Positions 8,485-17,500 of a DNA stretch of 64,000 nucleotides are shown piece by piece. Position numbers and translations under genes: made by a program. The notes under the pieces were generated by a model. It ran no database searches. It was not told the origin of the DNA and worked only from the letters and a program-made list of their open reading frames with translations. Every line of letters starts with the position of its first letter. Within the stretch, counting starts at the first letter, position 1. Source of the DNA: DASWJZ01 sp964440525 (GTDB taxonomy: Bacteria; Pseudomonadota; Alphaproteobacteria; Rhizobiales; Afifellaceae); assembly GCA_964440525.1 (NCBI GenBank), contig CAYTTC010000005.1:23873-87872 (forward strand). The letters are read 5' to 3'.

Positions 8485-9932
8485 CAGGCAAGCTCCAGCA
8501 CGCGGGTTGCCGGTCGCGCGCCGCCCGCATTTTCCAGGTGGAAACGCCGCAGCAGATTCTGCGCAGCCTTCAGCCTATAGGCGGCGGAGGCGCGCATGTC
8601 GGTGAGCGGGGTGAAATCCTCGGCGAGCGCCGCGATGGCGCGCGCGACGGCCGCCTCATCGAAGGCGCTGCCAATCAGCGCTGCCTCGGCCGCGAACGCG
8701 CGCTTCGGCGTCGCCGCCATGCCGCCAAAGGCGATCCGTGGCTCGCTCACCTTGCCGCCATCAAGCTTCACCGAGAACGCGCCCATGACGGCGGAAATGT
8801 CCTGGTCGAAGCGTTTCGAAAGTTTGTAGCAGGCGAAGCGACAATCGGATGGCAGCGCCGGCACAAACACGCTTTCGACAAATTCGCCCGGCGCCCGGTC
8901 CTGCTTGCCATAGGCGATGAAGAAATCTTCCAGCGGAATTTCTCGCCGCTCGACGCCGTGGCGGAGCGTCAGCCGCGCGTCGAGTGCAATCAGCGCCGGC
9001 GGCAAGTCGCCGATCGGCGAGCCGTTGGCGATGTTGCCCCCAACGGTCCCGGCATTGCGAATCTGGATCGAGGCGAAACGGCGCAGAAGCTCGCCGAGAT
9101 CAGGGTGCAGGCGCGCCAGCGCCGCCGTCGCGTCGCGATGGCTGAGCGTGGCGCCGAGAGTGAGCCCTTCCTCGGATTCATCGACGGCGGAAAGGTCTCT
9201 TACGCGCGTGACATCGATCAAGGTCTTCACGCGCCGATGCTGCTTGGTGACCCAGAGCCCGACGTCAGTCGCACCGGCGACCAGCACTGCGTCGGGATAC
9301 TCCAGATAAATTTCGGCGAGCTCGTCGGCCGAGCGCGGCGCGAAGACCTGGGCCTCGCCATGCGTGAGATGCAGCATGGCGCCCTCGGAGAGCTTATCGA
9401 GCCGCTTCGCCGTCCGCGCGGAAGCGGCGGGGTTGGGGCCCGGCGCCTCGCCGGCCTCCAACCCCGCATCGATGATCGGGCCATAGCCGGTGCAGCGGCA
9501 TAGATTGCCGGCGATCCAGTCCTTGACCCTCTGCCGGCCGGTCAGCTCGCCCTCGAGCCAGCCGGCATAGAGCTGCATGACGAAGCCCGGCGTGCAAAAA
9601 CCGCATTGCGAGCCGTGATGCTCGACCAGCGCCTGCTGCACCGGATGCAGCTTCCCGTCCGGCGCCCTCAGGTCCTCGACCGTCGTGAGCTGCCGTCCGT
9701 GCAGCACCGGCACGAACTGGATGCAGGAATTGACCGCGCGATGCTTCAGGCCGCCCTCTCCGTCGAGCTCGGAGATGACGACGGTGCAGGCGCCGCAGTC
9801 ACCCTCGGCACAGCCCTCCTTGGTGCCCATGCGGCGTTCGTGCCGGCGCAGATATTCGAGCACCGTCAGCGTCGGCGAGACGCCGTCGAGCGTGCGCTCC
9901 TCGTCGCCCAGGAGAAAGCGAATCGCGGCCAT
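8484..9932 (-). CDS. xdhA: Xanthine dehydrogenase small subunit (2Fe-2S and FAD)
   Basis: Electron-transfer subunit, 482 residues. The N-terminal plant-type ferredoxin domain holds CAEGDCGACT. The alpha-helical 2Fe-2S domain holds CGFCTPGF and LCRCTGYGPI. An FAD-binding module of the CO-dehydrogenase medium-subunit type (VLVAGATDVGLWVTKQ, then GNIANGSPIGD) runs from about residue 190. It passes electrons from XdhB to NAD. It lies 16 bases downstream of uraH and overlaps xdhB, so uraH-xdhA-xdhB-xdhC-guaD-puuD reads as a single operon. Confidence 0.95.
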   Translation of the reverse strand: MAAIRFLLGDEERTLDGVSPTLTVLEYLRRHERRMGTKEGCAEGDCGACTVVISELDGEGGLKHRAVNSCIQFVPVLHGRQLTTVEDLRAPDGKLHPVQQALVEHHGSQCGFCTPGFVMQLYAGWLEGELTGRQRVKDWIAGNLCRCTGYGPIIDAGLEAGEAPGPNPAASARTAKRLDKLSEGAMLHLTHGEAQVFAPRSADELAEIYLEYPDAVLVAGATDVGLWVTKQHRRVKTLIDVTRVRDLSAVDESEEGLTLGATLSHRDATAALARLHPDLGELLRRFASIQIRNAGTVGGNIANGSPIGDLPPALIALDARLTLRHGVERREIPLEDFFIAYGKQDRAPGEFVESVFVPALPSDCRFACYKLSKRFDQDISAVMGAFSVKLDGGKVSEPRIAFGGMAATPKRAFAAEAALIGSAFDEAAVARAIAALAEDFTPLTDMRASAAYRLKAAQNLLRRFHLENAGGARPATRVLELA

Positions 9933-9948
9933 CAGTATTCCCGGCCCA

Positions 9949-10299
9949 TCAGCTTCCCCGATAGGTCGAGTAGCCGTAGGGCGAGAGGAGAAGCGGCACG
10001 TGATAATGCGCGTCGGGATCGTCGATGCCGAAGCGGATCACCACCTGGTCGAGAAATTTCGGCGTCGGCAGCGAAAGGCCGAGCCGGTCGAAATAAGCGC
10101 CCGCGTCAAAGACGAGCTCGTATGTTCCAACGCCCATCGTCTCGCCTTCGAGGAGCGGCGGGTGCACGCGACCCTCCGCGTTGGTGACCCCCGTTGCAAT
10201 CGCGGTGCCATGCTTGCCTGCCAGGCGGAGGCTGATTGCCAGTCCGACGGCAGGTTTTCCAAGCGCGGTGTCGAGCACGTGCGTGGTCAGCCGGCCCAA
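9949..10299 (-). CDS. uraH: 5-Hydroxyisourate hydrolase
   Basis: Transthyretin-like enzyme that hydrolyses the unstable urate oxidase product 5-hydroxyisourate to OHCU. The 116 residues begin with GRLTTHVLDTALGKPA (catalytic His) and end with the diagnostic C-terminal tetrad YRGS, preceded by YSTY. A third active-site block, HYHVPLLLSPYGYSTY, is intact. First gene of the minus-strand purine operon. Its promoter should lie in 10300-10416, shared with the divergent uraD. I could not pick out convincing promoter boxes there. Confidence 0.95.
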   Translation of the reverse strand: MGRLTTHVLDTALGKPAVGLAISLRLAGKHGTAIATGVTNAEGRVHPPLLEGETMGVGTYELVFDAGAYFDRLGLSLPTPKFLDQVVIRFGIDDPDAHYHVPLLLSPYGYSTYRGS

Positions 10300-10416
10300 T
10301 TGTCGCTCCCGATCAAGATATGGTTCTTCCCGTAACGCATTTCAGCATAATGCCGTGTGAGCGCGCCCGGAGCAAAGCCTCCGGCCAGCACTCTGCCGTA
10401 GCCAAGGAGCGGAACG

Positions 10417-10953
10417 ATGGCTCGAGCACCTGGTTCGAGGCGGTTCGACCCACCGCCTCGCAATATGGGGCGGGCTGAATTCGTCGGCAAATTCGGCGGA
10501 GTCTACGAGCATTTTCCGGAGATCGCCGAGCGCGCCTGGGAAAAAGGCCTGACCGACGCCACCGGGACGCCCGAAGGCCTCGCCGCCGCGCTCGCCGAAA
10601 TCGCCGCTTCGCTCGACCAGGCGTCGAAGCTAAGACTCATCCGCAATCACCCGGACCTCGCCGGTCGGGCGGCTATCGCGGGCAAGCTGACGGCGGCCTC
10701 CAAGTCCGAGCAGGCGGGCGCCGGGCTCGACCAATGCTCGCCCGAGGAATTTTCGTGTTTCCAAGCACTGAACGAGACTTACAAGCAAAAGTTCGAGTTT
10801 CCGTTCATCCTGGCGGTGGCCGGAAAGAACCGCCACGACATCCTCGCCGCCTTCGAGTCGCGGATCGGAAACGACTGCGAGACGGAGTTCCGCACAGCGC
10901 TCGCCGAAATTGACAAGATCGCGCGCATCCGACTGGAAGCGCTGGCGGGGTGA
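10417..10953 (+). CDS. uraD: OHCU decarboxylase
   Basis: Decarboxylates OHCU to (S)-allantoin, completing the uricase route. The 178 residues include the catalytic-histidine motif NHPDLAGRAA and a LTAASKSEQAGAGLD loop. The FPFILAVAGKNRHDILAAF block of the family is also present. GGAG lies a few bases before the chosen ATG. The first 20 residues (arginine- and proline-rich) are not conserved, and a second Met near residue 17 is an alternative start. It is divergent from uraH and so completes the set, but allantoinase and later steps are not in this window. Confidence 0.93.
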   Translation: MARAPGSRRFDPPPRNMGRAEFVGKFGGVYEHFPEIAERAWEKGLTDATGTPEGLAAALAEIAASLDQASKLRLIRNHPDLAGRAAIAGKLTAASKSEQAGAGLDQCSPEEFSCFQALNETYKQKFEFPFILAVAGKNRHDILAAFESRIGNDCETEFRTALAEIDKIARIRLEALAG

Positions 10954-11004
10954 CCGCCGTCGGAGTTTTCGCTGCGGCGTCGCGTGTCGCATTCTGCGTG
11001 GCGC

Positions 11005-11016
11005 AATCCTGGGTCT
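11005..11016 (+). promoter_or_regulatory. Candidate shared sox/dgc cis-element upstream of soxB-1
   Basis: AATCCTGGGTCT lies 97 bases upstream of the soxB-1 start. It resembles AATCTTGCGTCT (minus strand, 22430-22419) upstream of soxB-2 and AATCCCGTGTC (minus strand, 33905-33895) upstream of the dehydrogenase gene. Proposed as an operator for the GlxA-type regulator at 27414. This is inference from three short matches. Confidence 0.25.
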
Positions 11017-11112
11017 GCGGCCGATAAGCACGGCTTGGGGATCGCACATTTGAGCCGTTGACCGGGCATGGCGCTCCGGGTTCGGATGGCGCCAGGTTTC
11101 TCGCGAGGCTCG

Positions 11113-12372
11113 ATGGCTGAATATTCGATCTTTTCGGTGCTCCGCCATGGCCTCTCCGGCAACAAAGGCTGGCGGCCGACCTGGCGGAAGGCGGAGCCGA
11201 AGCCGTCCTATGACGTGATCGTCGTGGGCGGTGGCGGCCATGGTCTCGCCACCGCCTTCTATCTCGCCAAGGAGCACGGCATCCGCGACGTCGCGGTGGT
11301 GGAGCGCGGCTGGCTTGGCCAGGGCAATGTTGGGCGGAATACGACGATCGTCCGCTCCAACTACCTGCTCGACGAAAACCAGAAATTCTACGAGTGGAGC
11401 ATGAAACTCTGGGAAGGGCTCAGCCACGTCCTCGACTACAACGTGATGTTTTCGCAGCGCGGCGTCTTGAACCTCGCGAACTCGCCCACCCAGCTCGACC
11501 AGTACGCCCAGCGCGGCAACGGCATGCGCCTGAACGGCATCGACGCCGAGCTGTTGATGCCGGAGGACATCGCCAAGCTCTGCCCCGGCCTCGATCTTAG
11601 CGCCTCCGCGCGCTTTCCGGTCGTGGGCGGCCTCTTCCAGCCCCGCGGCGGTACCGCTCGGCACGACGCCGTCGCCTGGGGCTATGCGCACGCCGCCGAC
11701 CGGCTCGGCGTCGACATCATCGAGAATTGCGAAGTGACCGGTTTTCTCCAGGAGCGCGGGCGCGTGGTCGGCGTCACCACGAGTCGCGGCACGATCCGCG
11801 CGCCGAAGATCGGCGTGGCGGTCGCCGGGATGACCTCGGAGGTGATGCGAAAAGCCGGCATCGAAAAGCTGCCCATCGAAAGCCACGTGCTGCAGGCCTT
11901 CGTCACCGAGCCGCTGAAGCCGCTCATCAACTGCGTCGTCACCTTCGGCGCCGGCCACATGTACGTCTCGCAGTCCGACAAGGGCGGCCTCGTCTACGGC
12001 GGCAACCTCGACTACTACAATTCCTACGCCCAGCGCGGGAACCTGCCGATCGTGCACGAGGTGGCGGCGGAGCTTCTCGCCGTCTTCCCGAATGTCGGCA
12101 AAGTGAGGCTCGTCAGGAGCTGGGGCGGTCTCGTCGACATGTCGATGGATGGGAGCCCGATCATCACGCCGGGACCGCTGCCTGGCATGTATCTGAATGC
12201 CGGCTGGAACTACGGTGGCTTCAAGGCGACGCCGGCTTCCGGCTGGTGCTTTGCATGGACGATCGCCAGCGACGCGCCGCACGCCTTGAACGCGCCGTTC
12301 ACGCTCGAACGCTATCACCAGGGCCGGCCGATCGACGAACGGGGCTCCGGCCCGACGCCGCGGCTGCACTGA
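11113..12372 (+). CDS. soxB: Sarcosine oxidase beta subunit, copy 1
   Basis: Flavin subunit that oxidatively demethylates sarcosine. It carries FAD, and FMN linked covalently to a histidine. The protein has 419 residues from the Met opening MAEYSIFSVLRHGLSG, which aligns with the start of the second copy (MQRYNIVSLIREGFRG). An earlier in-frame start at 11068 adds only unconserved residues. The FAD fingerprint VVGGGGHGLATAFYLAKEHG is near residue 35. The covalent-FMN histidine should be that in GGTARHDAVAWGYA. First gene of soxBDAG-1, coupled to soxD by a one-base overlap. The 159 bases upstream, after uraD, hold a candidate operator at 11005. Confidence 0.93.
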   Translation: MAEYSIFSVLRHGLSGNKGWRPTWRKAEPKPSYDVIVVGGGGHGLATAFYLAKEHGIRDVAVVERGWLGQGNVGRNTTIVRSNYLLDENQKFYEWSMKLWEGLSHVLDYNVMFSQRGVLNLANSPTQLDQYAQRGNGMRLNGIDAELLMPEDIAKLCPGLDLSASARFPVVGGLFQPRGGTARHDAVAWGYAHAADRLGVDIIENCEVTGFLQERGRVVGVTTSRGTIRAPKIGVAVAGMTSEVMRKAGIEKLPIESHVLQAFVTEPLKPLINCVVTFGAGHMYVSQSDKGGLVYGGNLDYYNSYAQRGNLPIVHEVAAELLAVFPNVGKVRLVRSWGGLVDMSMDGSPIITPGPLPGMYLNAGWNYGGFKATPASGWCFAWTIASDAPHALNAPFTLERYHQGRPIDERGSGPTPRLH

Positions 12373-12647
12373 TGCTGATCCCCTGCCCCATCTGCGGCCA
12401 GCGCGATCAGAGCGAGTTCACCTATGGCGGTGACGCGACCACCGTCAGGCCCGAGATCTCCGACGGCGATGCCGCGCGCTGGGCGGCCTACGTCTACGAT
12501 CGCGCCAATCCGCGCGGGCCGCACCAGGAATATTGGCATCACGTGCATGGCTGCCGGTCGTGGCTTGTGGTGGCGCGCAACACCGAGACGCACGACGTCT
12601 CCGGCGCGCGGCTGATTGGCCCCTGGGCCAGCAGGGTGAGCGACTGA
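12372..12647 (+). CDS. soxD: Sarcosine oxidase delta subunit, copy 1
   Basis: Small zinc-binding subunit of heterotetrameric sarcosine oxidase, 91 residues. The zinc-site pattern CPICGQRDQSEF is followed at about residue 60 by HVHGCRSWLVVARNT. WRNP-like RANPRGPHQEYW lies between them, as in other SoxD proteins. It overlaps both soxB and soxA by one base (TGATG junctions). The whole operon therefore appears translationally coupled. Confidence 0.92.
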   Translation: MLIPCPICGQRDQSEFTYGGDATTVRPEISDGDAARWAAYVYDRANPRGPHQEYWHHVHGCRSWLVVARNTETHDVSGARLIGPWASRVSD

Positions 12648-15634
12648 TGCCCGGCACCCGCCTGCCGCGCGGCGGCACCCGCATCGACAGGACGCTGCCG
12701 CTCGCCTTCACCTTCGATGGCGCTTCGGTCCACGGCTTCGCCGGCGACACGATCGCGTCCGCACTGATCGCGTCCGGCCGAACGCTCGTCGCGCGCTCGT
12801 TCAAATATCACCGCCCGCGCGGAATCTATTCCGCCGGCCCGGAGGAGCCGAATGCGCTTGTGAGCCTCGGCGAGGGCCCCGGGACCGAACCGAACACGAA
12901 GGCGACGGTCGTCGAGGCTCGGGACGGCCTCCGCGTCAGGAGCCAGAACGCCTGGCCGTCGCTCGCCGTCGATTTCAGCGCCATCAATGGCCTCTTCGCG
13001 CCGTTCTTTGGCGCGGGTTTTTACTACAAGACGTTCATGGGTCCGGGCCGCGCCGGCTGGATGCTCTACGAGCCGTTCATCCGCCGCGCCGCCGGCCTCG
13101 GCAAGGCGAGCTTCGAGCCCGATCCGGACCGCTACGACACGGCGCACGCCTTCTGCGACGTGCTGGTCGTCGGCGGTGGGCCCGCGGGCCTTTCGGCGGC
13201 GCTCGCCGCGGGGGGCGCCGGCGCCCGCGTGATCCTCTGCGAAGAGAGTCCCGTGCTCGGCGGTGGGCTCGATCTGGAAGAGCGGATAGGGGACGGTGAC
13301 CCGGCGGACTGGCTTTTCACTACGCAATCGGCGTTGAACGGTCTCGCCAACGCTCGCACGCTCACGCGGACCAGCGTCTACGGCTATTACGACGACAACG
13401 TGCTCGGCGCGGTCGAGCAGGTCTCGGACGCCGCCGACAGGGCCCGCCAGCGCCACTGGCGGATCGCGGCGCGGCATGTCGTGCTCGCCACCGGCGCGAT
13501 CGAGCGCCCCTTCGTTTTTCCCGGCAACGACACGCCGGGCGTCATGCTGGCCGGCGCCGCGCTCGCCTATGCGCGGCGCTACGGCGTCGCCGTCGGCGGC
13601 GACGTAGTGCTCTTCACCAACCACGATGGCGGATGGCAGAGCGCTGTCGCTCTCTCGCGGGCGGGCGTGCCGGTCCGCGCCGTCGTCGATCCGCGGCCGC
13701 GTGCGCCAGCGAGCGCCGCGAGCGAGCTCAGCGAGACAGGAACGGAATGCCTGCCCGGCCATGTCGTCACGGCGGCGCGCGGCGGTAAGACTCTGAAGTC
13801 AGTCAGGGTCGAAGTTTTCGATGCCGCGGCTGGCCGCGTTTCCGGCGCAGCGCGCGATCTGAAATGCGACGCTCTTGGTGTTGCCGCGGGCTGGGTCCCG
13901 CTCGTCCATCTTGCCAGCCAAGCCGGCGGTCCGCCGATCTATTCGGACTCGATCCATGCCTTCGTGCCGGGCGAGCCGCGCGAGCGGTGGATCGCAGCCG
14001 GCGCCATCCGCGGCACGTTCGACGCTGAGGAAGCCGCGGCCGAAGGCGCGCGGGCCGGCGCCGTCGCGGCAAAAGCGCTTGGATTCAAGGCTTTATCTGA
14101 CGACGCTCAGGGGTCTGACGAAGCGTCGCGAGGCGTGGAGCGACCTCACGGCGATATGCTGCCGCTCTTCGAGATCCCCGCAAAGGGTAAGGCCTTCGTC
14201 GACCTGCAGAACGACGTGACGGCGGCGGATGTGCGGCTCGCGCGGCAGGAAGGGTTCGAATCCGTCGAGCATCTGAAGCGCTACACCACGCTCGGCATGG
14301 CCGCCGACCAGGGCAAGACCTCGAACCTGAACGGCCTCGCCATCCTCGCCAAGGCGCGTGGTCTCGCCATCCCCGCCGTGGGCACGACGCGCTTCCGTCC
14401 ACCCTACAATCCGGTCAGCCTCGGCGCGCTCGTCGGGCGTGCGCGTGGCGGACATTTGGCGCCACTTCGCCGCACTCCGCTGCACGACTGGCACGTGAAG
14501 GCCGGCGGAGAGATGATGAATGTCGGGCCCTGGCAGCGGCCGCGCGCCTACGCGAAGGATGGCGAGACGCTGCAACAAGCCTACATCCGTGAGGCGCGGG
14601 CGGTACGTGCCTCCGTCGGCATCACCGATGTCTCGACCCTCGGCAAGATCGACGTTCAGGGCCGGGACGCGGCGACCTTTCTCGACCGCGTCTACACCAA
14701 CACCTTCTCCACGCTCCCGGTCGGCAAGGCGCGCTATGGACTGATGCTCCGCGACGACGGCTTTCTCTACGACGACGGCACCACCTGGCGGCTCGGAGAC
14801 AACCGCTACCTGATGACGACGACGACGGCCAACGGAGCGCTCGTCTATCAGAATCTGGAGATGCTGCTCGCCATCGCGTGGCCGGAGCTGAAAGTCTCGC
14901 TCGCCTCGCTGACCGACCAATGGGCGGGCGCCGCCGTCGCCGGACCGAACAGCCGCGCGCTCCTCGCCAAAGCGCTCGACGACGTCGACCTGAGCGATGC
15001 AGCCCTCCCCTTCATGGGCGTGAAGGCGGGACATCTCGGGGGGATCGCGGTGCTCGTCGCGCGGCTCTCCTTCTCCGGCGAGCGCGCCTACGAGGTGTAT
15101 TGCGGCTCCGACCATGCGCTCGCCGTCTGGGAACGGTTGCTTGCGGCGGGAAGCGAGTTTTCAGTGGTGCCCTACGGGCTGGAGGCGCTCGGCGTGCTCC
15201 GCATCGAGAAGGGCCATGTCACCGGCGCGGAGATCGACGGGCGCACCAGCGTCCACGATCTCGGACTCGAAAAGATGTTTTCGATGAAGAAGGATTTCGT
15301 CGGCAAGCCGCTCGCGCTCCGGCCCGCGCTGACCGATCCCAACCGTAAGCAGCTCGTCGGCGTCAAGACGCTCGACGGCAAGCCAATCGCTTCCGGCGCG
15401 CATCTCGTCGGCGGCGCCGAGGCAAAGGAGCCGGGCCGCAGCCAGGGCCACGTCACTGCGATGTGCTACAGCCCGGCGCTCGAGACCTATATTGCCCTGG
15501 CGCTGCTGGAGCGCGGGCGGGCGCGGCATGGCGAGACGCTTTACGCCGCCGATCCGCTGCGCGGTGCGCATGGTCCGGTGGAGATCGTGGATCCGTGCTT
15601 CGTCGACAAGGACGGGAGCCGCATGCATGGCTGA
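12647..15634 (+). CDS. soxA: Sarcosine oxidase alpha subunit, copy 1
   Basis: Large subunit of 995 residues that binds NAD and tetrahydrofolate. The N-terminal 2Fe-2S-like domain (GDTIASALIASGR, RSFKYHRPRG) lies at 20-100. A pyridine-nucleotide disulfide-oxidoreductase domain follows, with VVGGGPAGLSAALAAGGAGA near residue 170. The C-terminal third is a GcvT-like folate-binding domain (GITDVSTLGKIDVQG, RVYTNTFSTLPVGKARYGLM). The formaldehyde unit released from sarcosine is captured there as 5,10-methylene-THF. Overlaps soxG by eight bases. Compared with copy 2 it is slightly shorter and shows only partial identity by eye, so this is not a recent duplication. Confidence 0.93.
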   Translation: MPGTRLPRGGTRIDRTLPLAFTFDGASVHGFAGDTIASALIASGRTLVARSFKYHRPRGIYSAGPEEPNALVSLGEGPGTEPNTKATVVEARDGLRVRSQNAWPSLAVDFSAINGLFAPFFGAGFYYKTFMGPGRAGWMLYEPFIRRAAGLGKASFEPDPDRYDTAHAFCDVLVVGGGPAGLSAALAAGGAGARVILCEESPVLGGGLDLEERIGDGDPADWLFTTQSALNGLANARTLTRTSVYGYYDDNVLGAVEQVSDAADRARQRHWRIAARHVVLATGAIERPFVFPGNDTPGVMLAGAALAYARRYGVAVGGDVVLFTNHDGGWQSAVALSRAGVPVRAVVDPRPRAPASAASELSETGTECLPGHVVTAARGGKTLKSVRVEVFDAAAGRVSGAARDLKCDALGVAAGWVPLVHLASQAGGPPIYSDSIHAFVPGEPRERWIAAGAIRGTFDAEEAAAEGARAGAVAAKALGFKALSDDAQGSDEASRGVERPHGDMLPLFEIPAKGKAFVDLQNDVTAADVRLARQEGFESVEHLKRYTTLGMAADQGKTSNLNGLAILAKARGLAIPAVGTTRFRPPYNPVSLGALVGRARGGHLAPLRRTPLHDWHVKAGGEMMNVGPWQRPRAYAKDGETLQQAYIREARAVRASVGITDVSTLGKIDVQGRDAATFLDRVYTNTFSTLPVGKARYGLMLRDDGFLYDDGTTWRLGDNRYLMTTTTANGALVYQNLEMLLAIAWPELKVSLASLTDQWAGAAVAGPNSRALLAKALDDVDLSDAALPFMGVKAGHLGGIAVLVARLSFSGERAYEVYCGSDHALAVWERLLAAGSEFSVVPYGLEALGVLRIEKGHVTGAEIDGRTSVHDLGLEKMFSMKKDFVGKPLALRPALTDPNRKQLVGVKTLDGKPIASGAHLVGGAEAKEPGRSQGHVTAMCYSPALETYIALALLERGRARHGETLYAADPLRGAHGPVEIVDPCFVDKDGSRMHG

Positions 15635-16202
15635 ACGCCTCTCCGCCCTCGCGCATCATTCGGCAACCGCGGCCGGCGACGCTCGCGTCAGTCTTTCGGA
15701 AGCTCGTCCGGGATCGATCCTCCAGGTCGAGGCGTGGCCGGACACGCTCGACACCGTTCGCCGTGTCATCGCGGAAATGCTCGGCGTCGGGGCGCCGACG
15801 GTCGGGCGGGCGGCCACCGGCTCCGGCGCCACCGTCGCGGCGATCGCGCCGGGCCGATTTCTCATCGCCGCCGAGGCCGGCGACCTGCTTCAGCGCTTCG
15901 AGGCGGCGCTTCCCTCTGGCGACGCGGCCGTGGCCGATCTTTCGCACGGCCGCGTCATCCTGAAGCTCGAAGGCGAGGCGGCGGCCGCCGTGCTTTCAAC
16001 TTCGGTGGCCCTCGATCTCGACCCTTCCACCTTTCCCGTCGGGCGCGTCGCGCAGACGATGATCCACCATGTCGACGTGGTCATTCATCGCCGGGCGGAA
16101 ACATACTTCGAGCTTTGGGTGCTCAGGAGCTTCGCGGGGGCGCTGGCGGAGTGGTTGCTCGACGCAAGTGCCGAGTCTGGGATCGCATTCGCCAGGACGT
16201 AG
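15627..16202 (+). CDS. soxG: Sarcosine oxidase gamma subunit, copy 1
   Basis: Gamma subunit of the sarcosine oxidase complex, 191 residues, distantly related to GcvT. The ATG at 15627 sits within the last codons of soxA (eight-base overlap). Typical features are ATVAAIAPGRFLIAAEAGDL in the middle and the near-terminal FELWVLRSFAGALAEWLLDAS. Sequence conservation in this subunit is low across families, so the call leans on position. The gene closes soxBDAG-1 and faces the parE stop 27 bases away. Confidence 0.88.
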   Translation: MAERLSALAHHSATAAGDARVSLSEARPGSILQVEAWPDTLDTVRRVIAEMLGVGAPTVGRAATGSGATVAAIAPGRFLIAAEAGDLLQRFEAALPSGDAAVADLSHGRVILKLEGEAAAAVLSTSVALDLDPSTFPVGRVAQTMIHHVDVVIHRRAETYFELWVLRSFAGALAEWLLDASAESGIAFART

Positions 16203-16229
16203 TTCACGCCAGGCGCCGATGAGCGGTCG

Positions 16230-16520
16230 CTAGACGATGTCCCGAAGATCGCGCGCCCCGTGCACGACGCGGACAATGTCGACCCTATCCTTCCGCAGCC
16301 TGTAGAGTACGAGATAGCTTCCGGCCGACAGGATGCGGATGCCCGGTCCGATGTCGTCGCGTGCCGGGCCGATCGCAGAGTGGTCGGCAAGCATGCTGCA
16401 TTTCTCTTCGATCGTGTTGAGGAGCCGGTCAGCGGCGGAGACGCTGTCCCGAGCAATGAAGAGCCAGATTTCGAGTAGGTCGTCGTCGGCTTTTGGATGC
16501 CGCCAGACCCGAACGCTCAC
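16230..16520 (-). CDS. parE: ParE-type toxin
   Basis: RelE/ParE-superfamily toxin, 96 residues, predicted gyrase inhibitor or mRNA interferase. The family landmarks run in order: VWRHPKADDDLLEIWLFIAR, RLLNTIEEKCSMLADH, IGPARDDIGPGIRIL, and the C-terminal SYLVLYRLRKDRVDIVRVVHGARDL. Its start overlaps the antitoxin stop by four bases, the usual parDE arrangement. The gene lies exactly at the meeting point of the two sox operons, convergent with soxG-1. Confidence 0.9.
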   Translation of the reverse strand: MSVRVWRHPKADDDLLEIWLFIARDSVSAADRLLNTIEEKCSMLADHSAIGPARDDIGPGIRILSAGSYLVLYRLRKDRVDIVRVVHGARDLRDIV

Positions 16521-16801
16521 CCCTTCGCTCTTTTTTGGCTCGCGTTGAGCCTGCGGCGACCCTCACGTTTGATGGATTCAATGTCGAGCGGCGCAGCCGG
16601 GCCACTTGCGATCCCCTCATCCCAGAGCCGCCGCAGCTCGGCGATCGACTCGCGCTTTCGCTCGCGCCGCTCCTTCCAGTCGCGAAGCGCCTCGCGAATG
16701 ACTTCGCTTGTCGAAGCGTAGTCGCCGGCAGAGACCGCGTCCTGGACGAGATCGCGGAGTTCGGGTGTCAGCGCGACGCTAACTTTCGCAACGCCAGCCA
16801 T
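16517..16801 (-). CDS. parD: ParD-type antitoxin (ribbon-helix-helix)
   Basis: Antitoxin for the adjacent ParE, 94 residues from ATG 16801, which has GGAG about 8 bases upstream. The N-terminal ribbon-helix-helix reads VAKVSVALTPELRDLVQDAV then STSEVIREALRDW. The C-terminus is charged and probably unstructured until it binds the toxin. It lies 63 bases downstream of soxG-2 on the same strand, so some read-through from the second sox operon is possible. Confidence 0.9.
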   Translation of the reverse strand: MAGVAKVSVALTPELRDLVQDAVSAGDYASTSEVIREALRDWKERRERKRESIAELRRLWDEGIASGPAAPLDIESIKREGRRRLNASQKRAKG

Positions 16802-16864
16802 CAGGGATTCTCCATTCTGGTAGGAAGAAGTAGGACTGACCTCAGGCCACCGCAAGGCCGAAAA

Positions 16865-17500
16865 TCAATCTGCGATAGTCAGCCTCTCGCCCTTCATCGG
16901 CACCTGCTCTGGCACGCCCCATTCGCGCCCGGCATCGGCGACGAGGCACCAGAGATAGTCGGCCATCGACCAGCGGATGAAGAGGCGAAAGACCGGCCCG
17001 CCTACCTCCGTATCATCGCCCTTTTGCCAGATCATGGCGTTGGCGCGGCCAAAGATCGATCCCGTCACCATGCCCGCCTTGAAGGCGCGTGAATGCAAAT
17101 CGAGCGGCGTCAGCTTCATCAATGCCTCGCGCGCTTTCGGCCCGGCAACCTCGATGATCGTGTAGTAGTCGCCAACGTCGACGAGCTGATGATGCATTCC
17201 CGCTAGCGCCGCCCGCGCGGCAGCCGAACGCTCCGCGGCATCGGCCGGTGCGGTCACCAGCATCCATTCGTCCGGGCCCATCCAGAGAAGCGATGTCGCG
17301 CCGAAGGTCGAGCTAGTAAGCGGATCGAGCGGCAGGCCGAGCCCGAGCGCCCCACGCAGCCGCTCCGCCGCCTCGTGTGGATCGGCGCGGAGGATGAACT
17401 TGCCGAGGAACGGCTGTTCCTCGATGCGGAGGGCGCCTCCCTCGTCCTGGATTGGCGGGCGGTGAAAGAGCGGCGAGCGGCGAACCGGCGCGTCAGCCAT
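16865..17500 (-). CDS. soxG: Sarcosine oxidase gamma subunit, copy 2
   Basis: Gamma subunit of the second sarcosine oxidase, 211 residues from ATG 17500, which overlaps the soxA-2 stop by eight bases. This is the same overlap as in operon 1. The conserved stretches are LLWMGPDEWMLVTAP, VDVGDYYTIIEVAGPKAREA and FRLFIRWSMADYLWCLVADA. It is clearly a different lineage from the first SoxG, being about 20 residues longer and with little identity visible. It is the last gene of soxBDAG-2 before parDE. Confidence 0.9.
   Translation of the reverse strand: MADAPVRRSPLFHRPPIQDEGGALRIEEQPFLGKFILRADPHEAAERLRGALGLGLPLDPLTSSTFGATSLLWMGPDEWMLVTAPADAAERSAAARAALAGMHHQLVDVGDYYTIIEVAGPKAREALMKLTPLDLHSRAFKAGMVTGSIFGRANAMIWQKGDDTEVGGPVFRLFIRWSMADYLWCLVADAGREWGVPEQVPMKGERLTIAD

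Noticed and set aside
7000..8580. 526-codon open frame on the plus strand opposite xdhB
   Set aside because: Opposite a clear xdhB gene. Composition is the usual Arg/His/Asp-rich shadow of GC-rich coding DNA, with no family resemblance.
10630..12369. 579-codon open frame on the minus strand opposite uraD and soxB
   Set aside because: Spans two unrelated genes on the other strand and has no recognisable domain.
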